Source of the DNA: an uncultured Clostridium sp.
GTDB taxonomy: Bacteria; Bacillota; Clostridia; Clostridiales; Clostridiaceae
Length of the DNA: 23,849 nucleotides
Direction: 5' to 3'
Assembly: GCA_900547475.1 (NCBI GenBank)
Contig: URGW01000046.1
Location: forward strand, 1-23,849
A program made the translations under genes and the position numbers. Shown here in pieces: positions 1 through 7,398 of this stretch; positions within the stretch are counted from its first letter, which is position 1, and each line of letters starts with the position of its first letter. The notes below the pieces were generated by a model. That model did no database searches, was not told where the DNA came from, and saw only the letters and a program-made list of their open reading frames with translations.

Positions 1-84
1 GAAAATTACACAATTCCTGGAGATAATATCATTAATTTTCGGCATCACGGCATTCAAGCTCTAACGAACAATTTAGTAAAATAA
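1..84 (+). CDS. C-terminal end of an unidentified protein (partial)
   Basis: An open frame enters from the window edge and ends with TAA at 82-84, giving 27 residues that finish in TNNLVK. No stop interrupts it and the composition is protein-like, but the piece is too short to assign to a family. If real, it converges on the broken esterase gene and overlaps its last 12 bases. The start and body lie outside the window, so function cannot be stated. It could also be a chance open frame. Confidence 0.35.
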   Translation, partial: ENYTIPGDNIINFRHHGIQALTNNLVK

Positions 85-642
85 TTTTTTGGCGGTTTTG
101 AATAGTAGGTTTTGGCCTTGTGGATTAAGGTGAATACCATCAAGATATAAATTAGATAGTTCTTTTGCATTTTCTGTTAATGAATAAAAATCTATATATT
201 TTAAAGAGTAAAAATTACAAAGATTTAATAATTCATTGCGTAATAAAGGCAAACTTTCCTTACAATAATCATAAGTATCACATTTCATGAAAAGCTCATT
301 GGCCATTTCAGGAATAATATTAGGAGGAACTCCTATGTGCACTTCTATATTATTTGATAATACATCTTTAATCATTACTTCAATATTATTAATAATAGAA
401 GTTACAGGTCTATTAGAAAGCAAATCATTTGTTCATGCCATTAAAAATAAAATGTTAGGAGATAAGTCAATGACATCTTTTTGAAATCTAACAAGCATAT
501 CTGTAGATGTACTTCCATTAATTCCTTTATTATGTATATCTAAATCGTAAGTAGTTTTAAGTTTATTAACCCAATTATCTTTAGGTTTAACACCATATCC
601 AAATATTAAGCTATCGCCTAAAAATACATATTTATTTTTCAT
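73..642 (-). pseudogene. SGNH/GDSL-type esterase interrupted by an in-frame TGA
   Basis: Read as one frame, this gene encodes about 189 residues of an SGNH/GDSL lipase or acylhydrolase, a family that hydrolyses ester bonds in lipids or acetylated glycans. Block I is visible as FLGDSL at residues 7-12 with the nucleophile Ser11. Block V is DGIH near the C-terminus, which supplies the Asp-His pair. Between them, at + strand 433-435, a TGA replaces the codon expected for Gly of the block III GxND motif, so the text reads MA-stop-TND. The downstream part continues in the same frame, so this is a single nonsense change and not a frameshift. A good AGGAGG site precedes the ATG, and the gene starts 14 bases after the RusA-like gene, so the two were probably co-transcribed. 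Translation from a TTG after the stop would yield only a domain without the nucleophile. A sequencing error remains possible. Confidence 0.85.
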
Positions 643-656
643 AATTAATAGCCTCC

Positions 657-1298
657 TTAAAATAATTTATTAAAGCAATTTTTACAAATAAGAGTTTTCC
701 CTTTATCAGCTTTTATATAATTATTGTCTTTTAAAATATTATTACAAATAGAGCATTTATTTGTAGATGCAATAGAATTGTTATCATTTTCTATTATTTT
801 TTGTGTTTTTGAAGGTTTAACAGTAGAATTTACTGATTTTTTTAATGATGAATAAATTCTTTTTTCATCTGGAGAATTCTTTGGAGTAATAGAATATGAA
901 ATTGAAAACTCACTTTCTCCAAATAGCTCTAATTCAAATCTTGGATTTTCCTTATCGTAAAATTCTTCTACTATTATTCTTCTAATTTGAGCATCATTAA
1001 CTATTAATCCGCTCTTTTCAATACCATCAAATATGCTTTTAGTTATATTAGCCGTATCTGGATGTCTTTTTTCGCTTTTATAATAAACTTTTAATACTGC
1101 AATAAGTGATTCGTAAAGTACTATATCAGGATTTTGACTTCTAGCATGATAAGCTATTTCTTCTTCATATAATGCATATTTATCATGCGATTTCCCTGTA
1201 TTATAAGGCAATATTGCCCTTCCATCTTTATTATGTAATTTAAAATTTGATTTAGTGATAGGTGATCCTAAAACTATTACTTTTGCATAAGGTTTCAT
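657..1298 (-). CDS. RusA-like Holliday junction resolvase family protein with C-terminal zinc ribbon
   Basis: The 213-residue product resembles RusA, a dimeric endonuclease that resolves Holliday junctions. Its core stretch HPDTANITKSIFDGIE, followed by NDAQI, aligns by eye with the E. coli RusA active-site segment (RDLDNLQKAAFDAL, then DDAQV). Asp81 and Asp102 match two of the catalytic aspartates, but the position of the third holds Ala83, so full catalytic activity is uncertain. Residues 135-180 look like a flexible Ser/Lys/Asn-rich linker. Two CxxC pairs (Cys182/Cys185 and Cys205/Cys208) then form a probable zinc ribbon, an extension absent from phage RusA. The ATG is preceded by GGGGAGAG. 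RusA genes are usually phage-derived, yet no other phage genes are visible here. Family assignment is fairly secure; the reaction in the cell is inference. Confidence 0.72.
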   Translation of the reverse strand: MKPYAKVIVLGSPITKSNFKLHNKDGRAILPYNTGKSHDKYALYEEEIAYHARSQNPDIVLYESLIAVLKVYYKSEKRHPDTANITKSIFDGIEKSGLIVNDAQIRRIIVEEFYDKENPRFELELFGESEFSISYSITPKNSPDEKRIYSSLKKSVNSTVKPSKTQKIIENDNNSIASTNKCSICNNILKDNNYIKADKGKTLICKNCFNKLF

Positions 1299-1370
1299 AT
1301 ATTTTCTCTCCCCATAATATTAAGAATAAAATGATATAAGATGAAATGATAATGGTAATAATTATATAGT

Positions 1371-1407
1371 AAGGATTTAAATAATACAGAATTATTAAGA
1401 AATCCTT
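1371..1407. repeat. Imperfect inverted repeat in the rusA-like/tsaD intergenic region
   Basis: AAGGATTT at 1371-1378 is complementary to AAATCCTT at 1400-1407, and an inner AATAAT/ATTATT pair extends the stem with a small internal loop. No T-run follows on either strand, so it does not look like an intrinsic terminator. It lies in the 316-base region between the divergent rusA-like gene and tsaD. Role unknown. Confidence 0.4.
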
Positions 1408-1462
1408 AAAAATCCATAAAATGAAACAAAAAATAGTGAATAAAGTTTTTTAAAGGTATATA

Positions 1463-1476
1463 ATACTCATGAGTAT
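1463..1476. promoter_or_regulatory. 14-base perfect palindrome, candidate operator
   Basis: ATACTCATGAGTAT is a perfect palindrome located about 70 bases upstream of the tsaD promoter, in the divergent intergenic region. A TATAAT (1459-1464) overlaps its left edge but has no acceptable -35 box. The size and symmetry would suit a dimeric repressor site. This is only a sequence observation; in AT-rich DNA the GC core CTCATGAG is what makes it stand out. Confidence 0.3.
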
Positions 1477-1544
1477 ATAATCTAAATTAAGATTTTATTA
1501 TATTTAAACTATACATGAGCAAATTTGTATTAACAAGCAATAAT

Positions 1545-1573
1545 TTGATTATGTTTTATGATTACGTTATAAT
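1545..1573 (+). promoter_or_regulatory. Sigma-A promoter of tsaD
   Basis: A TTGATT -35 box at 1545-1550 and a consensus TATAAT -10 box at 1568-1573 are separated by exactly 17 bases. Transcription should begin near 1580, giving a leader of about 35 bases that contains the AGAGG ribosome binding site before the ATG at 1615. The match suggests vegetative, constitutive expression, as expected for a tRNA-modification gene. Confidence 0.75.
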
Positions 1574-1614
1574 ACATTTTGGTGTTATATAGTAAAAAGA
1601 AGAGGTAAAAATAG

Positions 1615-2631
1615 ATGGAAGATAAATATATTTTAGCTATAGAATCAAGTTGTGATGAAACTTCAGCAGCAGTTGTTGTTAATGGGAGAGAGGTATTATC
1701 TAATGTAATTGCTTCTCAAATAGATACACATAAAAAATATGGTGGAGTAGTACCAGAAGTGGCTTCAAGAATGCATATAGAAGCTATTAGTGGAGTGGTT
1801 GAAGAGGCTCTTGAAGAGGCTAATATTACTTTAGATAAAATTGATGCAGTAGGTGTTACATATGGTCCAGGACTAGTAGGTGCGTTGCTAGTTGGATTGC
1901 AATTTGCAAAGGGATTATCATTTGCAACTAAAAAACCTTTAATAGGGGTTAATCATATTGAGGGACATATTTGTGCTAACTATATACAGCATAAAGATTT
2001 AAAGCCACCATTTGTGTCTTTAGTAGTATCAGGAGGACATACTTTTATAGTACATGTTAAGGATTATGGAAGTTATGAAGTAATAGGGCAAACTAGAGAT
2101 GATGCAGCTGGAGAGGCTTATGATAAGGTTGCAAGAGCATTAGGTCTTGGATATCCAGGAGGGCCTAAAATTGATAAATTAGCAAAGGAAGGAAATCCAA
2201 AAGCTATAGCATTTCCAAAAGCTAACTTCCATGAAGAAACTTTAGATTTCTCATTTAGTGGAGTAAAGTCAGCAGTTCTTAATTATTTAAATAAATGTAA
2301 AATGCAAAATATCGAAGTAAACAAAGCTGATGTTGCGGCTTCTTTCCAATATGCAGTTATAGATGTATTAAAAGAAAATGTATTAATGACTTGTAAGAAG
2401 AGAAATGTTAAGACAATTGCAATTGCAGGTGGTGTTGCATCTAACTCAAGTTTAAGAGAAACACTTATTAAAGAAGCTTCAAAAAGAGGTATAGAAGTAT
2501 TATTCCCAGCACCAATTTTATGTACTGACAATGCTGCCATGATTGGAAGTGCAGCTTACTTTAATTTTGTTAATGGAAAAATTAATGATTTAAATTTAAA
2601 TGCAAAGCCTAATTTAAAATTAAATAGTTAA
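1615..2631 (+). CDS. tsaD: tRNA N6-adenosine threonylcarbamoyltransferase TsaD
   Basis: TsaD (YgjD/Gcp/Kae1 family) transfers the threonylcarbamoyl group from threonylcarbamoyl-AMP to A37 of tRNAs that read ANN codons, working with TsaB and TsaE in bacteria. The 338-residue length is typical. The N-terminal ESSCDETSAAV at 10-20 is the ASKHA phosphate-binding segment. His114 and His118 in HIEGHI are the metal ligands, with Asp305 in CTDNAA as the third. VSGGHT at 138-143 and the FSFSGVKS and AGGVASN blocks are also family signatures. The start is fixed by AGAGG seven bases upstream. No tsaB or tsaE is in the window. Older annotations as O-sialoglycoprotein endopeptidase are obsolete. Expression should be vegetative from the promoter just upstream. 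Confidence 0.97.
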   Translation: MEDKYILAIESSCDETSAAVVVNGREVLSNVIASQIDTHKKYGGVVPEVASRMHIEAISGVVEEALEEANITLDKIDAVGVTYGPGLVGALLVGLQFAKGLSFATKKPLIGVNHIEGHICANYIQHKDLKPPFVSLVVSGGHTFIVHVKDYGSYEVIGQTRDDAAGEAYDKVARALGLGYPGGPKIDKLAKEGNPKAIAFPKANFHEETLDFSFSGVKSAVLNYLNKCKMQNIEVNKADVAASFQYAVIDVLKENVLMTCKKRNVKTIAIAGGVASNSSLRETLIKEASKRGIEVLFPAPILCTDNAAMIGSAAYFNFVNGKINDLNLNAKPNLKLNS

Positions 2632-2729
2632 TAATATAATTTAAATATGTATAATAAGTACATATAATTTCAAAATCTTAAGTAGAGTAATATGTATTGT
2701 ATATAAGAAAGTATGGGGAGAGAAATAAA

Positions 2730-3740
2730 ATGAAGTTTTTGCCGTATTCAAATGGAGTACGATCAGTAAATATGAAAAGGCAAAGAAGTCCTAAGGATAA
2801 ATTTAAAATAATCTCTGGAATAATTGTCATAATAATAATTATTGGATTTGTTACTCAAAACGTAGTTGACTTTGTTGATGGGGAAAGATTAAAAAAAAGA
2901 GTTAATTATACTACCGTTGATGATCTAAGATTAGATTATAGAATTGAAGGGGAAGGTAGTTATACTATTATTTTTGATGGTGATATGGGTGCTACTTTAG
3001 AGGGGTGGACTCCTATAGTAGAGGAATTAAAACAAAATGATAATGTTAGAACTTTCGTTTACAATAGACAGGGTTATGGATATAGTGATGGATCATCTGG
3101 AAGAACTCCTGAAGAACAAGCTAGAGATTTGAAGATTTTATTAAGAAAAGCAGGATTATCAGGGCCATATATAATAGTTGGAGAGGGATACGGATCTCTT
3201 GTATTAACAAGCTTTGCACAACAGTTTAAGGATTCAGTTGTGGCTGCTATAATGATAGATCCAATTAATGAGAAAGAAATTCAAACTAAAGAGTATAAAA
3301 GGAGTCAAATTATTACTAAGCTTAGAAGAAATATTGAAAGAGTTGGCTCAATATGTTCTCTTACAATGCTTTTGGACAAGCTGAACTTAGATGTAAGTCT
3401 AAAGGATTTTGAATCAGTACTTTCAGAGAGTAGCTTAGATGAATTTTTAACATTAAGGACTAAGTCAAATTATACAAATGCAGTTTATCATGAGTTAAAT
3501 AATATTCTTAAAGGAAAAAGTAACAGCCAAGTTGATGGTGTATTTAGTGATATTCCATATTATTTAATTACAAAAAAGGAAGATGATTCATTAAAAAGTT
3601 TAGGAAGTGAAAAATTAACAACCGTATATACTACTAGTTGTGATAAAGATTTCTTATCATTAAATGATAAAGATAATATTCTAAATGCTATAAGAGTAAC
3701 TGTTAAGAAGTTGAAAGAGATAGATGAAAGCAAAAAATAG
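2730..3740 (+). CDS. Membrane-anchored alpha/beta-hydrolase-fold protein, probable pseudoenzyme
   Basis: The 336-residue product starts with a short basic cytoplasmic segment, then one hydrophobic helix at about 27-46 rich in Ile, so the rest should lie outside the membrane. Residues 60-330 follow the alpha/beta-hydrolase pattern: IIFDGDMGA where the oxyanion strand is expected, YNRQGYGYSD at 111-120, and an elbow strand. The nucleophile elbow reads GEGYG at 151-155, with Gly153 where Ser normally sits. Near the C-terminus, where a GxH motif is expected, the sequence is TSCDKDF without histidine. Both key residues are therefore missing, and hydrolase activity seems unlikely. The start at 2730 is chosen because GGGGAGAG lies just upstream; an earlier in-frame TTG at 2697 has no such site. 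It follows tsaD by about 100 bases and ends at a strong terminator. Function unknown. Confidence 0.75.
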   Translation: MKFLPYSNGVRSVNMKRQRSPKDKFKIISGIIVIIIIIGFVTQNVVDFVDGERLKKRVNYTTVDDLRLDYRIEGEGSYTIIFDGDMGATLEGWTPIVEELKQNDNVRTFVYNRQGYGYSDGSSGRTPEEQARDLKILLRKAGLSGPYIIVGEGYGSLVLTSFAQQFKDSVVAAIMIDPINEKEIQTKEYKRSQIITKLRRNIERVGSICSLTMLLDKLNLDVSLKDFESVLSESSLDEFLTLRTKSNYTNAVYHELNNILKGKSNSQVDGVFSDIPYYLITKKEDDSLKSLGSEKLTTVYTTSCDKDFLSLNDKDNILNAIRVTVKKLKEIDESKK

Positions 3741-3748
3741 TTTAAAAT

Positions 3749-3779
3749 GGACATCAAGAAGTTGATGTCTATTTTTTTA
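3749..3779 (+). terminator. Rho-independent terminator after the hydrolase-fold gene
   Basis: GACATCAA at 3750-3757 and TTGATGTC at 3762-3769 form a perfect 8-bp stem with a four-base loop, extended by a G-T pair, followed at once by ATTTTTTTA. It separates the tsaD/hydrolase-fold unit from htrA. Confidence 0.85.
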
Positions 3780-3807
3780 TATTAAGTATTTCTAGATTGT
3801 CATATAT

Positions 3808-3835
3808 TTGACACATTGAGTGGTTATATTATAAC
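3808..3835 (+). promoter_or_regulatory. Sigma-A promoter of htrA
   Basis: A consensus TTGACA at 3808-3813 is followed after 16 bases by TATAAC at 3830-3835. It lies about 40 bases before the ATG of htrA, with AAAAGGAG as the ribosome binding site. I see no obvious CssR-like repeat, so stress control cannot be argued from the sequence. Confidence 0.65.
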
Positions 3836-3874
3836 TATAGAATAAATAAAAAATAAAAAAAGGAGTTAGTATAT

Positions 3875-5086
3875 ATGGATAATGAGAATATTTATGACGC
3901 AGCTTATAGTGAGGCACAAGTAAGTGATGAAGTTGAAGTAAAAAATACTTTTAATGAGGAGCCAAGTAAAGAGAAAAAGAAAAAAAGAAGAAATGGTAAA
4001 GGAATTGCTAAATATATAGCATTGGCTCTTATATGTTCCTTATGTGGAGGAGTAATTGGTTCTGGAGTTACTTACTTTGTAACAGGTAAGAATGTAAGCG
4101 ATAATAGTTCAGGTAATACTGTAACTGTAGATCCAGTTTCATTTGCAACAGATAGTACAGCTTTATCAGCAGCAGAGATATATCAAAAGGTAGCTCCAGC
4201 AGTAGTTATGGTATCTACTAAAACAATACAAACTGTAAATGGATGGTTCCAACAAGAAGCTGAAGGAATGGGCTCAGGATTTATAATAAATACTGATGGA
4301 TATATTTTAACAAATTATCATGTTATAGATGGGGCAAATGAAGTTACTGTAACATTAAGTGATGGTAATGAGGTAACAGCTTCAGTAGTTAACTACGATT
4401 CAGATCAAGACGTAGCTATGATAAAAATTAATGAAGATATAGAAGTTCCTGGAGTTGTAGAATTAGGTGATTCAGATGCATTACAACCAGGTGAAGAAGT
4501 ATTAGCAATTGGAAATCCATTATCTAAGGAATTATCATCTACATTAACAAAAGGTATAGTTAGTGCATTAAATAGAAGTATTGAGACAGAAACAGGAGTT
4601 AGCACAAATTTAATACAAACAGATACAGCTATTAATTCAGGTAATAGTGGTGGTCCATTAATAAATACTAAGGGAGAAGTCATTGGTATAAATACATTAA
4701 AGGCAAGTGATGGTGCAGAAGGTATTGGATTTGCAATTCCTATTAATGATGTAAAAGTTAAGATTGATTCATTATCAAAACCAATATTAAACTTAGGTGT
4801 GTCAATAAGAGTTATAGATGAAAGTTGGTCTAAAAAATTAAAAATGGAAGAGGGGCTTTATATTATTGAAGTCACAGAATTTTCACCAGCAGAAAAAGCA
4901 GGATTAAAGGGTGGAGACTTAATAGTTAAGGTTGATGGAACAAGAATTAAGACATTTGAAGAGTTACAAGAAATTAAGAACTCTAAAGAAGAGGGAGATA
5001 GTATAAATATTGAATTCATAAGAGATGGAAAGACTCAAAATGCTACTATAACATTAAGCTCAACTACTACAACTACAACAAATTAA
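3875..5086 (+). CDS. htrA: HtrA/DegP-family membrane-anchored serine protease
   Basis: A 403-residue HtrA-type protease that degrades or chaperones misfolded proteins at the outer face of the membrane. Residues 1-44 are cytoplasmic and end in a Lys/Arg-rich patch. Residues 45-70 are one transmembrane helix, and 75-100 are a Ser/Thr-rich linker. The trypsin-like domain at about 100-300 shows the full triad: His149 in NYHVI, Asp179 in DQDVAM and Ser258 in GNSGGP. A single PDZ domain follows at about 305-395, with the carboxylate-binding region near GLYI. The protein ends in a run of threonines. Layout and length match Gram-positive HtrA/YkdA/YvtA proteins. It stands alone between two terminators with its own promoter, so it is probably monocistronic. 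Assignment to the family is secure; which paralogue it corresponds to is not. Confidence 0.95.
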   Translation: MDNENIYDAAYSEAQVSDEVEVKNTFNEEPSKEKKKKRRNGKGIAKYIALALICSLCGGVIGSGVTYFVTGKNVSDNSSGNTVTVDPVSFATDSTALSAAEIYQKVAPAVVMVSTKTIQTVNGWFQQEAEGMGSGFIINTDGYILTNYHVIDGANEVTVTLSDGNEVTASVVNYDSDQDVAMIKINEDIEVPGVVELGDSDALQPGEEVLAIGNPLSKELSSTLTKGIVSALNRSIETETGVSTNLIQTDTAINSGNSGGPLINTKGEVIGINTLKASDGAEGIGFAIPINDVKVKIDSLSKPILNLGVSIRVIDESWSKKLKMEEGLYIIEVTEFSPAEKAGLKGGDLIVKVDGTRIKTFEELQEIKNSKEEGDSINIEFIRDGKTQNATITLSSTTTTTTN

Positions 5087-5094
5087 TATGATTT

Positions 5095-5145
5095 AACACA
5101 AAGGTTATGAAGATTTTCATAACCTTTGTGTTTTAATTATTTATA
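5095..5145. terminator. Terminator between convergent htrA and glycosyltransferase genes
   Basis: AACACAAAGGTTATGAA at 5095-5111 pairs with TTCATAACCTTTGTGTT at 5116-5132 around a GATT loop, a 17-bp perfect stem followed on the + strand by TTAATTATTTA. It lies between convergent genes and abuts the stop codon of the minus-strand glycosyltransferase, so it probably serves both directions, best for htrA. Confidence 0.85.
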
Positions 5146-6263
5146 TTTTTAAAAACATGTTCATAGGCTTTTAAGGTAGCAATAGCAGTATTTTTCCAAG
5201 TAAAATTTAGACTATTTTTATAGCCCTTTTGACTATATTCTTGTAGTGAAGACTCTGAATTCAACAAATTAAGAATTGAAGAAGCTAACTCATCTTTATT
5301 AAATGGATCTATTAATATAGCACAATCTTTAGTTACCTCTGGAATAGATGTTAAATTAGATGTAATTACAGGTGTAGCGCAACTCATAGCTTCAAGTGGA
5401 GGGAGGCCAAATCCTTCATATAACGAAGGATAAATAAAAAGTTCTGCAGCATTATAAAATAAAGGCAATTCATCATCTGGTATAAAGCCTGTAAAGATAA
5501 TTTTATCATCAATTAAAAGCTCTTTACATAAATTCTGAAGTTTAACACCCTCATCTTTTATTGAGCCACATAAAACTAATTTATAATCTTTTTTTAAGGA
5601 TTTCTTAATTTTATTAAAAGCTATAATAAGTTCTTTAACATTTTTTCTTGTACTGAAGCCTCCTATATATAATATAAAGGGTGAATCAATACTATATTTA
5701 TTTTTTATATACTCAATACAATTAGATTTATTTAATGGTTTATAACTTTTATTAGCAGCTAAAGGTGTAACGAATATTTTTTCTTCATTAACGAAAGGAA
5801 AAAATTTCATTATATCTTTTTTGGAATATTCAGAAACAGTTAAAATTATTTTAGAGTTATTTACTATTAAAGGCATATCTCTTAAAAATCTTTGTAGATA
5901 ACCTCGTCCAACAGTTTCGGGCAAGATATAAGGAATTAAATCATGAATAGTTACTACTAATGGTGATGTATATAATTCATTTAATCCAATGCCATTTTGA
6001 GGTATATGATGCATATCTATGTTGTTTTCTTCAATATAATTGGGATAGTAGTAATTTTCATAAAAGGTACCATGTTTTCTTGAGGTAAAAATAATTTTTG
6101 AATTATCTTTTTTGTAATTTTCGTAATTTTCTCCAGTCCAAAAAATAGAGTAATTATTTTTAGTATCTATATTAAGAAGTTCTCTAAGAAGATTTTCAGT
6201 ATAAGTACCTATACCAGATCCTTTATATAAATTAATCCCCCTAGCATCTATTGAAAATTTCAA
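5133..6263 (-). CDS. GT4-family glycosyltransferase, spore-coat cluster (first copy)
   Basis: A 376-residue retaining glycosyltransferase of the GT-B fold. The N-terminal half carries the glycine loop KGSGIGTYT. The C-terminal half has the family signature E-x7-E, EGFGLPPLE, at residues 283-291, which holds the nucleotide-sugar donor. No signal peptide or membrane helix is visible, so it should be cytosolic. It starts with TTG at 6263 behind AGGAGG; no upstream ATG fits. It is divergent from a CotS-like gene and clearly paralogous to the glycosyltransferase at 9253-10371. CotSA of Bacillus subtilis is also a glycosyltransferase-like coat protein encoded next to cotS, so a role in coat glycan is likely. 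The sugar and acceptor cannot be read from the sequence. Confidence 0.88.
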   Translation of the reverse strand: MKFSIDARGINLYKGSGIGTYTENLLRELLNIDTKNNYSIFWTGENYENYKKDNSKIIFTSRKHGTFYENYYYPNYIEENNIDMHHIPQNGIGLNELYTSPLVVTIHDLIPYILPETVGRGYLQRFLRDMPLIVNNSKIILTVSEYSKKDIMKFFPFVNEEKIFVTPLAANKSYKPLNKSNCIEYIKNKYSIDSPFILYIGGFSTRKNVKELIIAFNKIKKSLKKDYKLVLCGSIKDEGVKLQNLCKELLIDDKIIFTGFIPDDELPLFYNAAELFIYPSLYEGFGLPPLEAMSCATPVITSNLTSIPEVTKDCAILIDPFNKDELASSILNLLNSESSLQEYSQKGYKNSLNFTWKNTAIATLKAYEHVFKNINN

Positions 6264-6330
6264 AGCGTAACGCCTCCTATAAAACCTATAATATTATAAA
6301 TATTATAATTAAGTAATTTGTGTGATAGTA

Positions 6331-6361
6331 AACACAATGAAATATATAATTTCATATAATG
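6331..6361 (+). promoter_or_regulatory. Possible mother-cell (sigma-K/E type) promoter of the first CotS gene
   Basis: CATATAATG at 6353-6361 resembles the sigma-K/sigma-E -10 element (CATA plus AT-rich), and AACAC at 6331-6335 sits at a spacing acceptable for the AC-containing sigma-K -35. The element lies 36 bases before the ATG at 6389. A related CATATAAATA occurs before the CotS gene at 10476. This is a pattern match only. Confidence 0.35.
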
Positions 6362-6388
6362 AATTGAATAAAACTTTAGGAGTTGGCT

Positions 6389-7384
6389 ATGGATATAGAA
6401 AATCTAAAAAATTCTATAGAATCTAATTATGATATAAAAATAAAATCCATGGAAAAGGTTAAGAATAGCTATAAAGTGGAAAGTGAAAATAAAGATTATG
6501 CAATAAAAATAATTAAATATGATTTTGGACATTTTTATTTTATTTTATCAGCAATTAAACATTTGCAAAGGAGAAACTTTAATAAGATTCCTAATATATT
6601 AAAGAACAATCAAGGTGGAGACTATATACAATTAGGAAATAAATATGCATATTTAACAGAATGGATACCATCTAGAGTGAGTAATTATAATAATCCTATA
6701 GAATTAGCAGCTATAGCTAAAAAACTTGGAGAGCTTCATGATTGTAGTTCTGGATTTACTTTAAATAATGATATGAATCCTAGAATAGGATGGTATTCTT
6801 GGATAAATGTTTTTGAAACAAGATGCAATGAGATATTAGATTTTAAAAATAGAATATCTCAAAAGGCATACAAATCCAAATTTGATTATATATACTTAGA
6901 TAATATAGAAGCTGAAATAGAGAGAGGAAAAGTTGCAATTAATGGTCTTAAAGAAAGTAATTATATAAAAATAATGGATAAAGAGGTAATGAAAAGGGGA
7001 TTCTGTCATCATGATTTTGCACATCATAACATTTTAGTTGATGATAATGGTGAATTTAATGTAATAGATTTTGATTATTGTATTTTAGACACTCATTTAC
7101 ATGATTTATCTTCACTATTAATAAGAGCAATGAAAGATGGTAAATGGAGCAAGGAAAAGTCAAATTTGATTTTAAATAATTATTGTAAAAGTAACAATAT
7201 ATATGATGAAGAATTAAGATTAATAAAAGAATTTATTAGGTTTCCACAAGTATTTTGGCAAGTTGGAATTCAATATTATTGGGAGCAACAGCCTTGGGGA
7301 GAAGATTTTTTTATAGAAAAGATTAATAAATACTTAGAAGATATTGAATATAGAGAAGAATTTTTAGAAGAGTGTTTCAATTAA
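6389..7384 (+). CDS. CotS-family spore coat protein, aminoglycoside-phosphotransferase-like (first copy)
   Basis: A 331-residue protein of the CotS/YsxE/YutH group, which has the aminoglycoside phosphotransferase/choline kinase fold. A lysine in YAIKI at residues 37-41 fits the ATP-binding N-lobe. The catalytic loop CHHDFAHHN at 206-214 has Asp209 and Asn214, and the metal-binding motif IDFDY has Asp227 and Asp229, so the active site looks intact. These proteins are known coat or sporulation components in Bacillus; their substrates are not established. The start is the ATG at 6389, six bases after TAGGAG; a TTG two codons earlier lies directly on that site and is unlikely. It leads a three-gene plus-strand run and is divergent from a glycosyltransferase, suggesting joint action on a coat glycan. 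Confidence 0.88.
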   Translation: MDIENLKNSIESNYDIKIKSMEKVKNSYKVESENKDYAIKIIKYDFGHFYFILSAIKHLQRRNFNKIPNILKNNQGGDYIQLGNKYAYLTEWIPSRVSNYNNPIELAAIAKKLGELHDCSSGFTLNNDMNPRIGWYSWINVFETRCNEILDFKNRISQKAYKSKFDYIYLDNIEAEIERGKVAINGLKESNYIKIMDKEVMKRGFCHHDFAHHNILVDDNGEFNVIDFDYCILDTHLHDLSSLLIRAMKDGKWSKEKSNLILNNYCKSNNIYDEELRLIKEFIRFPQVFWQVGIQYYWEQQPWGEDFFIEKINKYLEDIEYREEFLEECFN

Positions 7385-7398
7385 GGAGGGGATATTGT

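Noticed and set aside
433..435. TGA read as selenocysteine or as a reassigned sense codon
   Set aside because: The expected residue is the structural Gly of block III, no selenocysteine insertion hairpin is apparent, and TGA is used as a normal stop at 8137-8139.
2645..2665. ATATGTA/TACATAT inverted repeat after tsaD as a terminator
   Set aside because: The stem is only seven A-T-rich pairs and the tail AATTT is not a convincing U-tract; read-through into the next gene seems likely.
5062..5083. ACT/ACA codon repeat at the end of htrA as a phase-variable tract
   Set aside because: The repeat is in whole codons, so length changes would not shift the frame; it encodes a threonine tail.
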